DNA of 64,000 nt from Rhizobium sp. P32RR-XVIII (GCF_012641395.1 NZ_JABAIH010000005.1:1-64000); one strand, 5' to 3'. Positions 20,204-28,654 are shown, numbered from the stretch's first letter. Notes: generated by a model from the letters alone, not told the origin. A program made the numbers and translations.

Positions 20204-20399
20204 TCCAAAAGAACTCAATGCGTTGGTTGCGTTCGTCGGGCGTGGAGACACGGGTACGACGCTTGGGAAACAAATGAGAGCATTTCGCCTCTAGCCTAAG
20301 TGTCTCCCTCAACACGATCGCTTGAACCAAGGGTAGCCTTGTGTGGCGCTCGACCCCGGGGCAGGTACGGCGAAGGTGCTACTGGGACGGGCAGGATCG

Positions 20400-21305
20400 C
20401 TACTGCGACGAGGCCATCAGAGGGTCCTCACCGATTGCTTCTACCAGGAAGTCGATGGCTGTCCTGACGCGGAGCGGCATGCTTCGGCGGGATGGATAGA
20501 CCAGGTTGATCGGCAGGCGCGTCGGTGGAAAATCCGGCATTACGTTTATCAGCCTGCCGGCTTCGATATCGGGGCCGGCAAGGTGGTGGGACAGGATCGC
20601 AAGGCCAGCTCCGGAAAGAGCGGCGCGATGGACCGCAACGGAGTTATTGGCGATCAAGCGCGGTGCGATCCGCACGGAAATCTCGTCGGCTCCGTTGGAA
20701 AACGACCATGAGCGGCCATCGCCGCCACGGCTGTAGCAAATGCAGGCGTGGCCAGCGACATCTTCCGGGGTCTTCGGCGTCAACCTTGTCTGCAGGTAGC
20801 CGGGCGCGGCAACGAGAAAGGCCGTCGTCCAGCCGATCCGGCGGCAGATCAGGCTGCTGTCCGCGACGGTGCCGAGGCGGACCTCCAGATCGATTCCCTC
20901 TCCGACGAGATCCGACGGCTCCTCCCGAAAGAGCAGTTCGACGGCCAGTCCCGGGTGGCTTTCGAGCAGGCTTTGCAGGCGGTCGCTCACGTAAAGCCCG
21001 AGCGGTGAGGGCAGGCTGAGCCTGACCTTTCCCGATACCATGGCGCCTTCGGCGCCGCTGTTTTCGCCAAGAGCATCGACCGCTTCGATGACCTTGAGCG
21101 CCAGCGGGATCATGTGCTCGCCTTCAGCCGTCAGCGCCAGCGCGCTTGTCGTGCGATGCAGAAGCCGCGTGTTCAGATAGGCCTCCAGGGCGGAAACCTG
21201 CCGCGACACGGCGGGCTGCGTCAGATTGAGATCAACGGCCGCAGCCGAAAAGGAGCCGGTCTCCGCGACCCGCAGGAACGTCCGCAACGCGCAAACAATG
21301 TCCAT
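20400..21305 (-). CDS. LysR-family transcriptional regulator
   Basis: A 301-residue protein of typical length. The N-terminal winged helix-turn-helix (FLRVAETGSFSAAAVDLNLT, then QPAVSRQVSALE, about residues 9-41) is followed by an effector-binding domain from about 90. It diverges from the carboxymuconolactone-decarboxylase-like gene at 21435, the usual layout for a LysR protein controlling its neighbour. A candidate site CATAAG-C-CTTATG lies 21 bases upstream of its start. The effector is unknown. Confidence 0.9.
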   Translation of the reverse strand: MDIVCALRTFLRVAETGSFSAAAVDLNLTQPAVSRQVSALEAYLNTRLLHRTTSALALTAEGEHMIPLALKVIEAVDALGENSGAEGAMVSGKVRLSLPSPLGLYVSDRLQSLLESHPGLAVELLFREEPSDLVGEGIDLEVRLGTVADSSLICRRIGWTTAFLVAAPGYLQTRLTPKTPEDVAGHACICYSRGGDGRSWSFSNGADEISVRIAPRLIANNSVAVHRAALSGAGLAILSHHLAGPDIEAGRLINVMPDFPPTRLPINLVYPSRRSMPLRVRTAIDFLVEAIGEDPLMASSQ

Positions 21306-21325
21306 TTGGTCCCCATACTTCTGAA

Positions 21326-21338
21326 CATAAGCCTTATG
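21326..21338. promoter_or_regulatory. Candidate LysR operator
   Basis: A perfect 6-1-6 palindrome, CATAAG-C-CTTATG, lies between the divergent LysR and decarboxylase genes, with another CTTATG at 21346. Its position fits autoregulation plus control of the divergent operon. Binding is inferred. Confidence 0.45.
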
Positions 21339-21380
21339 TCCGCAGCTTATGCAGGAATGGCTTGCCTGTCCAGAGATTGC

Positions 21381-21395
21381 GGATATCTTGTATCC
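21381..21395 (+). promoter_or_regulatory. Candidate Rrf2 operator in decarboxylase promoter
   Basis: GGATATCTTGTATCC, an inverted repeat GGATA-N5-TATCC, lies 40 bases before the start at 21435 and is followed by a further GGATA. The same arrangement, GGATACATGGTATCC, occurs at 25950-25964 upstream of the Rrf2 gene. Both are followed by ATA. The coincidence suggests one regulator acting at both. Confidence 0.6.
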
Positions 21396-21434
21396 ATAAG
21401 GATATCAAATGTCCTTAATTAAGGAGAGAGACCG

Positions 21435-21914
21435 ATGACCCAGCGCCTGAACTACGCCCAGCAGTCCCCCGAATTCTTCAAAAAGCTTTCCGACCTCAGC
21501 ATGGCGATGAAGGACAGCGTTATCGATCAGAAGATCCGCGATCTGGTGAATATCCGCGCGTCACAGATCAATGGTTGCGCCTTCTGCCTGGATATGCATG
21601 TGAAGGAAGCCAAGATTCACGGCGAGAGCGAATTGCGCCTCTACCATGTCGCCATCTGGCGGGAATCGAACCTCTTTGTCCCGCGCGAACGCGCAGCCCT
21701 TGCCTGGACCGAAGCCGTCACCGAGCTTCCCGAAGGCGGCATTCCGGATGAGCTTTATGAGCGGGTACGCGGCCAGCTCTCCGAGAAGGAAATCGCCGAT
21801 CTCACCTTCTCTATCATGACGATCAATGCCTGGAACCGTGCCAGCATCGCCTTCAAGGCCGTGCCAGGCTCGGCCGACAAGCTCTACGGCCTCGAAAAGG
21901 CCGGGCTGAACTAA
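21435..21914 (+). CDS. Carboxymuconolactone decarboxylase family (AhpD-like) protein
   Basis: A 159-residue all-helical protein of the CMD/AhpD fold. The redox motif CAFCLDMH (C48, C51, H55) is that of AhpD-type alkylhydroperoxidases, so a thiol peroxidase or related redox role is more likely than decarboxylation. The ATG follows a strong GGAGAG ribosome site. It is the first gene of a series with a metallo-hydrolase, an NAD(P)-binding protein, a cupin and an MscS channel. The last 30 bases and the following spacer are duplicated downstream of the next gene. Confidence 0.88.
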   Translation: MTQRLNYAQQSPEFFKKLSDLSMAMKDSVIDQKIRDLVNIRASQINGCAFCLDMHVKEAKIHGESELRLYHVAIWRESNLFVPRERAALAWTEAVTELPEGGIPDELYERVRGQLSEKEIADLTFSIMTINAWNRASIAFKAVPGSADKLYGLEKAGLN

Positions 21915-21955
21915 GCACAAGCAGTAAAATATCAAGGCGCGTAGCGACAGCTGCG
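21872..21955 (+). repeat. Direct repeat, copy A
   Basis: This is the end of the AhpD-like gene and its downstream spacer (AAGCTCTACGGCC through CTGAACTAAGC, then AGTAAAATATCAAGGCGCG). A diverged copy is at 22989-23075. The two copies bracket the metallo-hydrolase gene. Confidence 0.8.
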
Positions 21956-22040
21956 CGTGACCGGCACGATTGCAAAACGGGAGCGCATCATGTCGCAGCC
22001 AAAGACAAAACCCGGTACGATTGGACAGCAGGAGACTAAC

Positions 22041-22958
22041 ATGAGCTTGGACAACACCTCACACGCCGGTAGAACGAGACCCGAAGAGTTGGTTCCGTCG
22101 CGTTACGCGGTGCGGATTGGAGAACTTGAAGTTCTGGTGGTCAGCGACGGCGTGCTACCACTCCCAACCGAAATGCTGGGACACAACGCTGATCCAGCCG
22201 CCCGGGCGACCTGGCTGGGCGACATGTTCTTGCCAGCGGATGCTTTCGACTGGTCGCTCAATGTGGCCCTGGTACGTAGCGGTGATCGGACCATCCTGAT
22301 CGACGCCGGGCTGGGACTGGACCCGAATTTGAACTTGCCGCGGGCTGGCCAGTTGGTCAGGCGGCTGGACTCCGCCGGCATTGATCTTGGGTCTGTGACC
22401 GATATTGTGCTTACCCATTTGCACATGGATCATATCGGCGGTCTCCTTGTCGAAGGTGTGAAAGACCGGCTGCGGCCAGATCTGCAGATTCACGTGGCAG
22501 CTGCCGAGGTCAAGTTTTGGGAGTCGCCCGATTTCACCCACGTCCACATGCCGCCGGGATTCCCGGACGCGCTTAAGGCAACCGCCAAGCGTTTCATGGA
22601 GGAATACCGGAGCCATCTGCGGCAGTTCGCGGAGCAATATGAGGTGGCACCAGGCGTGGTCGTCCAGCGCACCGGCGGCCATACGCCCGGGCACAGCGTA
22701 GTCCGTTTGGCATCTGGCAGTGACCGTCTGACATTTGCTGGCGATGCCATTTTCGCGGTCGGCTTCGATCACCCTGACTGGTTCAACGGTTTCGAGCACG
22801 ATCCCGAAGAGGCAGCTCGGGTTCGCATCCGTCTTCTGACGGAGTTGGCACAGACTGGCGAACAGCTCGTCGCCACTCACCTGCCGTTCCCGTCCGTAGG
22901 TCGGGTGGCGATCGATGGCGATGCCTTTCGCTGGGTTCCGGTTTTCTGGGACTACTGA
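22041..22958 (+). CDS. Metallo-beta-lactamase-fold hydrolase
   Basis: A 305-residue MBL-fold protein. The metal-binding motif HLHMDHIGG is at residues 126-134, GGHTPGHSV supplies the next histidine, and FAGDAIF the bridging aspartate. This resembles lactonase/quorum-quenching or glyoxalase-like MBL enzymes, but the substrate cannot be told. The ATG at 22041 has an AGGAG ribosome site 7 bases upstream and is chosen over 21957 and 21990. Codon choice is looser at third positions than in its neighbours, and it is bracketed by a direct repeat, so it seems to be a late insertion into the series. Confidence 0.85.
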   Translation: MSLDNTSHAGRTRPEELVPSRYAVRIGELEVLVVSDGVLPLPTEMLGHNADPAARATWLGDMFLPADAFDWSLNVALVRSGDRTILIDAGLGLDPNLNLPRAGQLVRRLDSAGIDLGSVTDIVLTHLHMDHIGGLLVEGVKDRLRPDLQIHVAAAEVKFWESPDFTHVHMPPGFPDALKATAKRFMEEYRSHLRQFAEQYEVAPGVVVQRTGGHTPGHSVVRLASGSDRLTFAGDAIFAVGFDHPDWFNGFEHDPEEAARVRIRLLTELAQTGEQLVATHLPFPSVGRVAIDGDAFRWVPVFWDY

Positions 22959-22988
22959 CCGCTTATTGGTTTAGGGCGCGCCCGGCTA

Positions 22989-23075
22989 GGCCGAACAAGC
23001 TCTACGGCCCGAAGAAGGTCGGCCTGAACTAAGCCTCACTCCCATAGTAAAATATCAAGGCGCGCAGCGCAGCTG
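22989..23075 (+). repeat. Direct repeat, copy B
   Basis: This is a diverged copy of the end of the AhpD-like gene, including its TGAACTAAGC stop region and the AGTAAAATATCAAGGCGCG spacer motif. The coding part has an extra base and is not translated here. It lies immediately upstream of the NAD(P)-binding gene. Confidence 0.8.
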
Positions 23076-23096
23076 CCGCGAATGGAGGATTTTATC

Positions 23097-23849
23097 ATGA
23101 AAATCGTAATCATCGGCGGAACCGGCCTCATCGGTTCCAAGACCGCTGAACGCCTGCGCAACAAGGGTCATGAGGTTATCGCAGCCTCGCCCAATACCGG
23201 CGTCAACACGATCACTGGCGAGGGCCTTGCCCAAGCGCTCGCTGGCGCCGAGGTCGTGCTCGACCTTGCAAACTCGCCGTCGTGGGAAGACAATGCCGTG
23301 CTCGAATTCTTCCAGACCTCGGGCCGCAACCTGACGGCGGCGGAAAAGGCAGCCGGGGTGAAGCATCATGTCGCGCTTTCTATCGTCGGCACGGATCGCC
23401 TGCCGGAAAGCGGATACCTGCGCGCCAAGGTCGCCCAAGAAAAGATCATCCGGGAATCCGGCGTTCCCTACACGATCGTACGTTCCACGCAGTTCATGGA
23501 ATTCCTCGGCGGCATCGCTCAAGGGGGCACGACCGGCGACACTACCCGCCTGTCGACGGGCAATCTGCAGCCGATCGCCTCCGATGACGTCGCAGACTTC
23601 ATGACAGACGCGGCCCTTGCCGCGCCGGTCAACGGCATCATCGAGATTTCCGGCCCTGAGCGCGAGCGCCTCTGCGATTTCGTCGCTCGTTACCTCAAGG
23701 CGATCGGTGATACCCGCAAGGTCGTTCCCGATCCGGAAGCCCACTATTTCGGCACCAAGCTGGAAGACGGTTCGCTCGTCTCCGACAACAATCCCCGCCT
23801 CGGCCGGATCAATTTCGACCAGTGGTTCGCAACCGCTCCGCGCCGATAA
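23097..23849 (+). CDS. NAD(P)-binding (NmrA/SDR-like) protein
   Basis: A 250-residue Rossmann protein of the atypical SDR group. It opens with IVIIGGTGLIGSKTAERLRN, which carries the GGTGxIG nucleotide-binding loop. VVLDLANSPSW and KHHVALSIVGTDRLPESGYL follow, and the YxxxK-type tyrosine is replaced by Y-L-R-A-K, as in NmrA-like proteins. PYTIVRSTQFMEFL is also typical. A GGAGG ribosome site supports 23097. Its likely role is a sensor or reductase working with the AhpD-like protein. Confidence 0.85.
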   Translation: MKIVIIGGTGLIGSKTAERLRNKGHEVIAASPNTGVNTITGEGLAQALAGAEVVLDLANSPSWEDNAVLEFFQTSGRNLTAAEKAAGVKHHVALSIVGTDRLPESGYLRAKVAQEKIIRESGVPYTIVRSTQFMEFLGGIAQGGTTGDTTRLSTGNLQPIASDDVADFMTDAALAAPVNGIIEISGPERERLCDFVARYLKAIGDTRKVVPDPEAHYFGTKLEDGSLVSDNNPRLGRINFDQWFATAPRR

Positions 23850-23920
23850 CGGGCGCGGACCGCACCGGATGCGCCTTGCCCCTGAGGCGCATCCATTCAA
23901 CCCCCAAAAGGAATGGAAAG

Positions 23921-24343
23921 ATGAAAAAGTTGCTCTTCGCGGCGCTCGCAATCACAGCGCTTTCTTTCGGCCCCGCCTCCGCCGATTACACGGGCGGCGG
24001 TAAGGACGCCAAGGTTACCCTGGTCTATGAACATGAATTGCCGAACGTGCCGGGCAAGAGCATCAAGGGCATTCTCGTTGAATACGGTCCCGGCGGTTTC
24101 TCCGAGGGCCATACGCATCCGACTTCGGCCTTCATCTATGCGACGGTTCTCGAAGGCTCGATCCGCAGCCAGGTCAATCACGGCCCGGTGAAGGTTTATA
24201 AAGCGGGCGACAGCTTCTCCGAAATGCCGGGCGACCGCCATGGCGTCAGCGCAAATGGCAGCAAGATCAAACCCGCCAAGCTGCTGGCTGTCTTCGTGGT
24301 CGATACCAACCAGAAGGAATTGACCTTCCCGCTGAAGAAGTAA
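23921..24343 (+). CDS. Exported cupin-domain protein
   Basis: A 140-residue protein with a clear signal peptide (MKKLLFAALAITALSFGPAS, cleavage near ASA-D). One cupin barrel follows, with the metal-ligand block GHTHPTSAFIYATVLEGSIR and a second block PGDRHGVSAN. It acts in the periplasm. The start has a GGAAAG ribosome site. It follows the NAD(P)-binding gene by 71 bases and is probably in the same transcript. A second exported cupin is at 27406. Confidence 0.85.
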   Translation: MKKLLFAALAITALSFGPASADYTGGGKDAKVTLVYEHELPNVPGKSIKGILVEYGPGGFSEGHTHPTSAFIYATVLEGSIRSQVNHGPVKVYKAGDSFSEMPGDRHGVSANGSKIKPAKLLAVFVVDTNQKELTFPLKK

Positions 24344-24412
24344 TACCTGAGGGCTGGATGCCAGTTATCCGGCCCTCTGACAAACGCCCAACCCTTGCCC
24401 GCGAGCCGTGCC

Positions 24413-25441
24413 ATGTTGAGTGATCCTCTTCTGCTGCCGTTCCTGCTGATCGATTTTCTGGGGATCGTCGGCATCGTCGTCTGGCTTCTCCAGGGTCGCA
24501 AACGCCCGACCGAGCGACTTGTCGTTCAGATCCTCTTCTTCGCCGGGATGACGGCCGTGCTTGGCTTCAGCGGCATCCTGCCGCATCGGGTGAGCGACAC
24601 CGATCCGAAGGGCGTCGTCGCGCCGCTGGCCACGCTGGCGCGCGTTCTCTGGTGGACCCATCTGGCATGGGCGACCATCGGCTTCGTGCGCATCTATATC
24701 GTTCTCGACCGCAGGCCGAGAGAAGCGCGGCTGATCCAGGATCTGATCGTCGCCGCCGTCTATCTCGGGGTGACGCTGTCGATCATGGGTTTTGTCTTTG
24801 GCGCACCGATCGGAACGCTGGTGGCAACGTCCGGCGTGGTTGCCATCATCTTCGGTCTTGCGCTTCAGAATACTCTGGGCGACGTCTTCTCCGGCATTGC
24901 AATTACCCTCGGCAAGCCATTCGTCATCGGCGACTGGATTCAACTGGCCGACGGCACTGAAGGACGCGTCGTCGAAAACGACTGGCGTTCGACACATCTG
25001 CTCACCGGCGCTCACAACGTCGTCGTTCTGCCCAACAGCGTTCTCGCGAAGGTCGCTCTGACCAATCTCAGCCGTCCGGACGAAACGCATCAGATCGCGC
25101 TGACCGTCCGCATTGCCGCGGCGCACACACCCCAGCGCGTCGAGGAGGTCATGCTGGCTGCCCTGAAGGAGAGCGTCAGAATCGTTCAGGAACCGCCGCC
25201 GATCGTCGTTCTGAAGGCAATCGACGCTGTCGCCATCGAAACGGAATTGCAGTTTCGCGTCACCAGCCCGGCCAACCGGCCGCCGGCCCGCAACGAGGTG
25301 ATCGATCTTGTCCACCGCCACTGCGAGGCAAATGGTGTTCGCCTTGCAATGCCACCACAGAGCTACCTTTTACCGCTGCCTGCCACAGGCGAGGATGCCG
25401 CCGGCGCGACCGTCAAAACACGCTCAGCCGGCGCGCTCTAG
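24413..25441 (+). CDS. MscS-family mechanosensitive channel with cyclic-nucleotide-type layout
   Basis: A 342-residue inner-membrane protein with about four hydrophobic segments (residues 5-28, 38-58, 75-95, 112-135). The pore helix and MscS core follow (GVVAIIFGLALQNTLGDVFS, then GIAITLGKPFVIGDWI), and then the beta domain (GTEGRVVENDWRSTHL, VVLPNSVLAKVALTN). The C-terminal domain is mostly alpha/beta, without a visible cNMP-binding motif. TTG at 24395 is an alternative start. The last 18 bases overlap the convergent Rrf2 gene. Confidence 0.88.
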   Translation: MLSDPLLLPFLLIDFLGIVGIVVWLLQGRKRPTERLVVQILFFAGMTAVLGFSGILPHRVSDTDPKGVVAPLATLARVLWWTHLAWATIGFVRIYIVLDRRPREARLIQDLIVAAVYLGVTLSIMGFVFGAPIGTLVATSGVVAIIFGLALQNTLGDVFSGIAITLGKPFVIGDWIQLADGTEGRVVENDWRSTHLLTGAHNVVVLPNSVLAKVALTNLSRPDETHQIALTVRIAAAHTPQRVEEVMLAALKESVRIVQEPPPIVVLKAIDAVAIETELQFRVTSPANRPPARNEVIDLVHRHCEANGVRLAMPPQSYLLPLPATGEDAAGATVKTRSAGAL

Positions 25442-25912
25442 CACCCATTCGAAGGTGTTCTTCCAAAGCTCCGGCGGAACATCCTGCGACAATTTCTGAC
25501 CGAGCTCCGCCACGGTGACGCTGCGAAGCTTGGCGCGCCAGGCTTCGTCTGCTTCCCACATGATGCGCGCCACCGCGCATGGGCTGCTTTCGCAGTAGCC
25601 TTGGGGACGGCAGGGATTGTTGGCGCGGATATTGTTGCAGACAAAGGTGCGGGCCTCGCCCTCGACAGCTTCGACGATATCGAGGAAGGTCAGCTCGGCA
25701 GGCGGTTTCGCCAATCGGTATCCGCCGGACGGACCGAGGGTCGTATGCACAAGACCCGCCTGCGACAGGCTCTGCAGCGCCTTCGACAGATATTCCTTCG
25801 GCAAGCCATGCAACTCGGCCAGCGCTTTGGTGGAAAGATACCTGCCGGCAGGCAGTCCGGAGAGGATGGCGCAGCAATGAAGCGCCCATTCGACTTGGCT
25901 TTTGAGGATCAT
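25424..25912 (-). CDS. Rrf2-family regulator with Fe-S-type cysteines
   Basis: A 162-residue Rrf2 protein. The winged helix-turn-helix is at about residues 5-65 (LSTKALAELHGLPKEYLSKA), followed by the PSGGYRLAK wing. Four cysteines (C92, C101, C107, C112) cover the region where IscR, NsrR and RirA hold a [2Fe-2S] or [4Fe-4S] cluster, so it probably senses oxidants, NO or iron. An ATG at 25945 would add 11 residues. Upstream at 25950-25964 is the palindrome also found at the AhpD-like promoter, suggesting autoregulation and control of that series. Confidence 0.87.
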   Translation of the reverse strand: MILKSQVEWALHCCAILSGLPAGRYLSTKALAELHGLPKEYLSKALQSLSQAGLVHTTLGPSGGYRLAKPPAELTFLDIVEAVEGEARTFVCNNIRANNPCRPQGYCESSPCAVARIMWEADEAWRAKLRSVTVAELGQKLSQDVPPELWKNTFEWVLERAG

Positions 25913-25949
25913 CAGTTCGTTCCGAGGCCGATGGTGATTGGCCATTAAG

Positions 25950-25964
25950 GATACATGGTATCCA
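25950..25964 (-). promoter_or_regulatory. Candidate Rrf2 autoregulatory operator
   Basis: GGATACATGGTATCC, an inverted repeat with five central bases, 38 bases before the preferred start of the Rrf2 gene. It matches the GGATA-N5-TATCC site at 21381-21395. Confidence 0.6.
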
Positions 25965-26283
25965 TATTTCTCTGTTATGTAAATCTGAGCGCTAAATAGA
26001 ATGTTGATCGACTGGCACGGGGGCGGGGATGAGAAATCGGCTTTCGGCTGAAAGGTCGCTGAACTGGCAGACAGCGCCCCGTCTTTGAGCTTTGCGTGGA
26101 TCAAATCCATTTTTGCGGAGTTAGGCTTTAGCGCGAGCAAGGACTGGCACTTTTCGGAACGGGCGCAGGTCTCCGCCCGTAACGCAAGGGCGTTTCACGA
26201 GCCTTTGTTCTGCTGTGCATGCAGCGGGCATTCAAATCGTTGCGATGCCTTCCTACTTTTAAGGGAGACGAGGTAACTGTGTA
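25965..26283. other. Intergenic region without a gene
   Basis: It holds the upstream part of the Rrf2 promoter and, to the right, the 5' region of the hypothetical gene at 26284. The frames crossing it have no motif or ribosome site. Confidence 0.4.
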
Positions 26284-26613
26284 GTGCGTGTGATCAAATC
26301 CAATGGCCGCGAATGGAAGATCGTCCTGCTTCAGGGCGCGTACCATTTGCAGGACGACACCGGAGCGTTAACTGGCCCGTTCTTCTCGGTAGGACAAGCG
26401 ACGGAGTGGGTTAAAGGATACGTCTCCCATGACGCCGACCTGATGGCGGAAATCTGTGCCCATGCTGATAAAGTGGAGGAAGGAACTGCTCAATCCCGAG
26501 CGGGATCATCATTGGCAACTGATCTTGCTGCGAGGTTCTCGCATCGAACGGCGAGCGAGATAGAAGACAAGCTCAAGGAAGTCTGGCGTGCTCGACGCCT
26601 TCGCTGGGATTGA
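26284..26613 (+). CDS. Hypothetical protein
   Basis: A 109-residue soluble protein opening with GTG. The N-terminal half (REWKIVLLQGAYHLQDDTGA, FFSVGQATEWVKGYV) looks like a small beta-alpha domain. The C-terminal half is helical with a basic end (ASEIEDKLKEVWRARRLRWD). No domain is recognised. It is convergent with the CBS gene, and a strong hairpin lies between them. Confidence 0.6.
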   Translation: MRVIKSNGREWKIVLLQGAYHLQDDTGALTGPFFSVGQATEWVKGYVSHDADLMAEICAHADKVEEGTAQSRAGSSLATDLAARFSHRTASEIEDKLKEVWRARRLRWD

Positions 26614-26655
26614 ATGGCCGAAGCGCGGGTTTGAGGCGTGTCGCCGCCGAAAAGT

Positions 26656-26682
26656 CCTCGCGCCAAAGGCAACGGCGCGAGG
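26656..26682. terminator. Bidirectional hairpin between convergent genes
   Basis: CCTCGCGCC and GGCGCGAGG form a perfect 9-bp GC-rich stem with a nine-base loop, between the hypothetical gene ending at 26613 and the CBS gene ending at 26742. No long T tract, so termination is inferred from position and stability. Confidence 0.55.
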
Positions 26683-26741
26683 CCCCGATCTGAGCGTCAC
26701 TGGCTAGCGGGCGCGCTTTCGCTACGAGTCTACGCCGACCG

Positions 26742-27179
26742 TCAGTGCGCTGTCTGTGAATGTTGGCCGCCATGTTGCGAGATGCCGCTCAGTGCCTTAC
26801 CCGTTTCCATGGCCTCGCCCTTCATAGCGAGATCACCAAGCGAGATAATGCCGACGAGCCGCTTGCTCCGGCTCAGGACTGGCAGGCGCCGTACTTGAAG
26901 ATCGCCCATGTTATGAAGGACGTCTTCCACATCTTCGTCTTCGAAGCAGTATTTAACGTCGGTACTCATCACGTCGCGAACCTTTGCGTCCGGGCCCATG
27001 CCTTCTGCCACGCCACGAATGGCGATGTCGCGATCGGTAATCATGCCGACTAAGCGATCATTCTCACCCACCGGGAGAACGCCGGCATCGAGACGTCCCA
27101 TCATCAGGGCGACATCGCGTAATGTCTGTTCCGGATCGGTGATCTGGACGTCCGTGGTCATGCAATTGCTGACTTTCAT
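26742..27179 (-). CDS. CBS-domain-pair protein
   Basis: A 145-residue protein consisting of two CBS domains (about residues 5-62 and 70-128): MTTDVQITDPEQTLRDVALM, VGMITDRDIAIRGVAEGMGP, VRDVMSTDVKYCFEDEDVED, VGIISLGDLAMK. Such stand-alone pairs bind adenosine nucleotides and act as energy or redox sensors for partner proteins. The DRDI and SLGDLA aspartates that contact ribose are present. The partner is unknown. Confidence 0.9.
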   Translation of the reverse strand: MKVSNCMTTDVQITDPEQTLRDVALMMGRLDAGVLPVGENDRLVGMITDRDIAIRGVAEGMGPDAKVRDVMSTDVKYCFEDEDVEDVLHNMGDLQVRRLPVLSRSKRLVGIISLGDLAMKGEAMETGKALSGISQHGGQHSQTAH

Positions 27180-27405
27180 GATAACCTCCCTGACGTTCCC
27201 GCGCCGAGTAGCTCGGGATGAAAAGAGTCAACGCGCACCGGTCGGAAACGTTCCTGGAAAGTGGACAGTTGGCCGCGGCAGCCGCAGTGGACGCAATTCG
27301 TTACAAAATTCCGGTTCCGTAGACACATCCCCGGTACAATTTCACGCTGAAATCCTGACGGCGGCCTTGAAGGCAGCGATCGAACACCGTGAGGAAAGGA
27401 TAAAG

Positions 27406-27804
27406 ATGAAGACGACCCGGATAGTGACACTCGCCATGCTATTGATCGGTAGCGCCATGGCGTTCTCGCCGGCACAGGCGGAGCAGCCGCTGCAGCGCAC
27501 CGATCTGCTGAAGAACGATATCGATGTGCCCGGCCACGAGGTCGTGCAGGTGCGGGTCGATATCGCGCCCGGCGTGCTCGCCGCCAAACACTCCCATCCG
27601 GGCGAAGAAGTCGCCTATGTTCTTGAAGGAAAGCTGGAATACCGCCTCGAAGGCAGGCAGCCCGTGACGCTCAACGCCGGCCAGTCCCTATTCATTCCCT
27701 CTGGCGTTGTTCACTCTGCCAAGAACGTCGGCAGCGGCAAGGCGTCGGAACTCGCAACCTACATTGTCAAGAGAGGCGAGGTGCTGGTCGTGCCCGCAAA
27801 ATAA
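27406..27804 (+). CDS. Exported cupin-domain protein
   Basis: A 132-residue protein with a signal peptide (MLLIGSAMAFSPAQA, cleavage near AQA-E). A single cupin barrel carries the metal-ligand motif HSHPGEEVAYVLEGKLEYRL and the second block IPSGVVHSAKNVG. A GAGGAAAGGA ribosome site precedes the ATG. It is distinct in sequence from the cupin at 23921. It ends 14 bases from the convergent IclR gene. Confidence 0.86.
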   Translation: MKTTRIVTLAMLLIGSAMAFSPAQAEQPLQRTDLLKNDIDVPGHEVVQVRVDIAPGVLAAKHSHPGEEVAYVLEGKLEYRLEGRQPVTLNAGQSLFIPSGVVHSAKNVGSGKASELATYIVKRGEVLVVPAK

Positions 27805-27818
27805 GCGCTATTCCGTGA

Positions 27819-28634
27819 CTAACGTTCACCATGACGGTGCGCGGCTCGCGCGGGTCCGGAGCTATAGCCAAGTCGCTCCGAAAGCTCGTTTGCGGCGCGC
27901 AGCAGGCTTTCCAGATAGGATTGCCGGTTGCGCAGCCCGTCTTCCTTCGGAGCGACGAGACAAAGGGTTGCAACCGCTTGCCCGTCAGCCTGTTGCACTG
28001 GCACGGCAAAACAATGTGTGAAGTTTTCCACCTCGCTGTTGAAGGTGAAAAAGCCGTCGATCGAGGCCTGGCGGACCTCGGCGATAAAGCGTGCCGGCTC
28101 AAGCCGCTTGCCATTCGGCAGCACAAAATCCTCCTGCGGGATAAAATCCGAGATCTCGCTGTCGCTTAGATGAGAGACGAGAAAACGGCCGGAGGCCGTC
28201 CACGGGATGGGCACCAGTTCGCCGATGTTCGAGGATATGCGGAAGGGCCTTAGGCCTTCGCGCATCATGGCGACGGTGTACTTGTTGCCTTCCAGCACGC
28301 ACATTTGCGCCGTCTCGCGGGTTTCTTCCGCAAGGCGCGCAAGCATGTCTTCGGATTCCCGCATCAGGTCGAACTGATCTGCGTAGGCGGTCCCGAAAAA
28401 GTAGAGTTTACGGCCGAGGAAGACGCGACCGTCACCGCCCTGATAATCCAGCATGCCGTGACGCAGAAGAAGATTGATCAGTTCATAAACCGATGAACGC
28501 GGAGCGCCGATCTCGACGGCTATCTCGTTCGGCCGCATTGGCTGGCGTTTCGTGCGCAGAAATTCGAGAATTTCAAAGGCGCGATCAAGGCCGCGTGTGC
28601 GCCGCGCTACCATGTCTTCTGCGCCGTCAGCCAT
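27819..28634 (-). CDS. IclR-family transcriptional regulator
   Basis: A 271-residue regulator. The N-terminal winged helix-turn-helix (RAFEILEFLRTKRQPMRPNE, IGAPRSSVYELINLLLRHGM) precedes the IclR effector domain (about residues 85-255). The ATG at 28634 has a GGAGG ribosome site eight bases upstream and is preferred to the TTG two codons earlier. It lies at the end of a RidA/ABC-transporter gene series on the same strand. The palindrome at 32225-32244 in front of the solute-binding gene is a likely target. Confidence 0.88.
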   Translation of the reverse strand: MADGAEDMVARRTRGLDRAFEILEFLRTKRQPMRPNEIAVEIGAPRSSVYELINLLLRHGMLDYQGGDGRVFLGRKLYFFGTAYADQFDLMRESEDMLARLAEETRETAQMCVLEGNKYTVAMMREGLRPFRISSNIGELVPIPWTASGRFLVSHLSDSEISDFIPQEDFVLPNGKRLEPARFIAEVRQASIDGFFTFNSEVENFTHCFAVPVQQADGQAVATLCLVAPKEDGLRNRQSYLESLLRAANELSERLGYSSGPARAAHRHGER

Positions 28635-28654
28635 ACTCAACTACCTCCTGGAGA

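Noticed and set aside
23055..23951. 298-codon minus-strand frame
   Set aside because: Antisense to the NAD(P)-binding gene, with no recognisable domain.
24365..25321. 318-codon minus-strand frame
   Set aside because: Antisense to the MscS channel gene; composition rich in Asp, Arg and Gln as usual for antisense of GC-rich genes.
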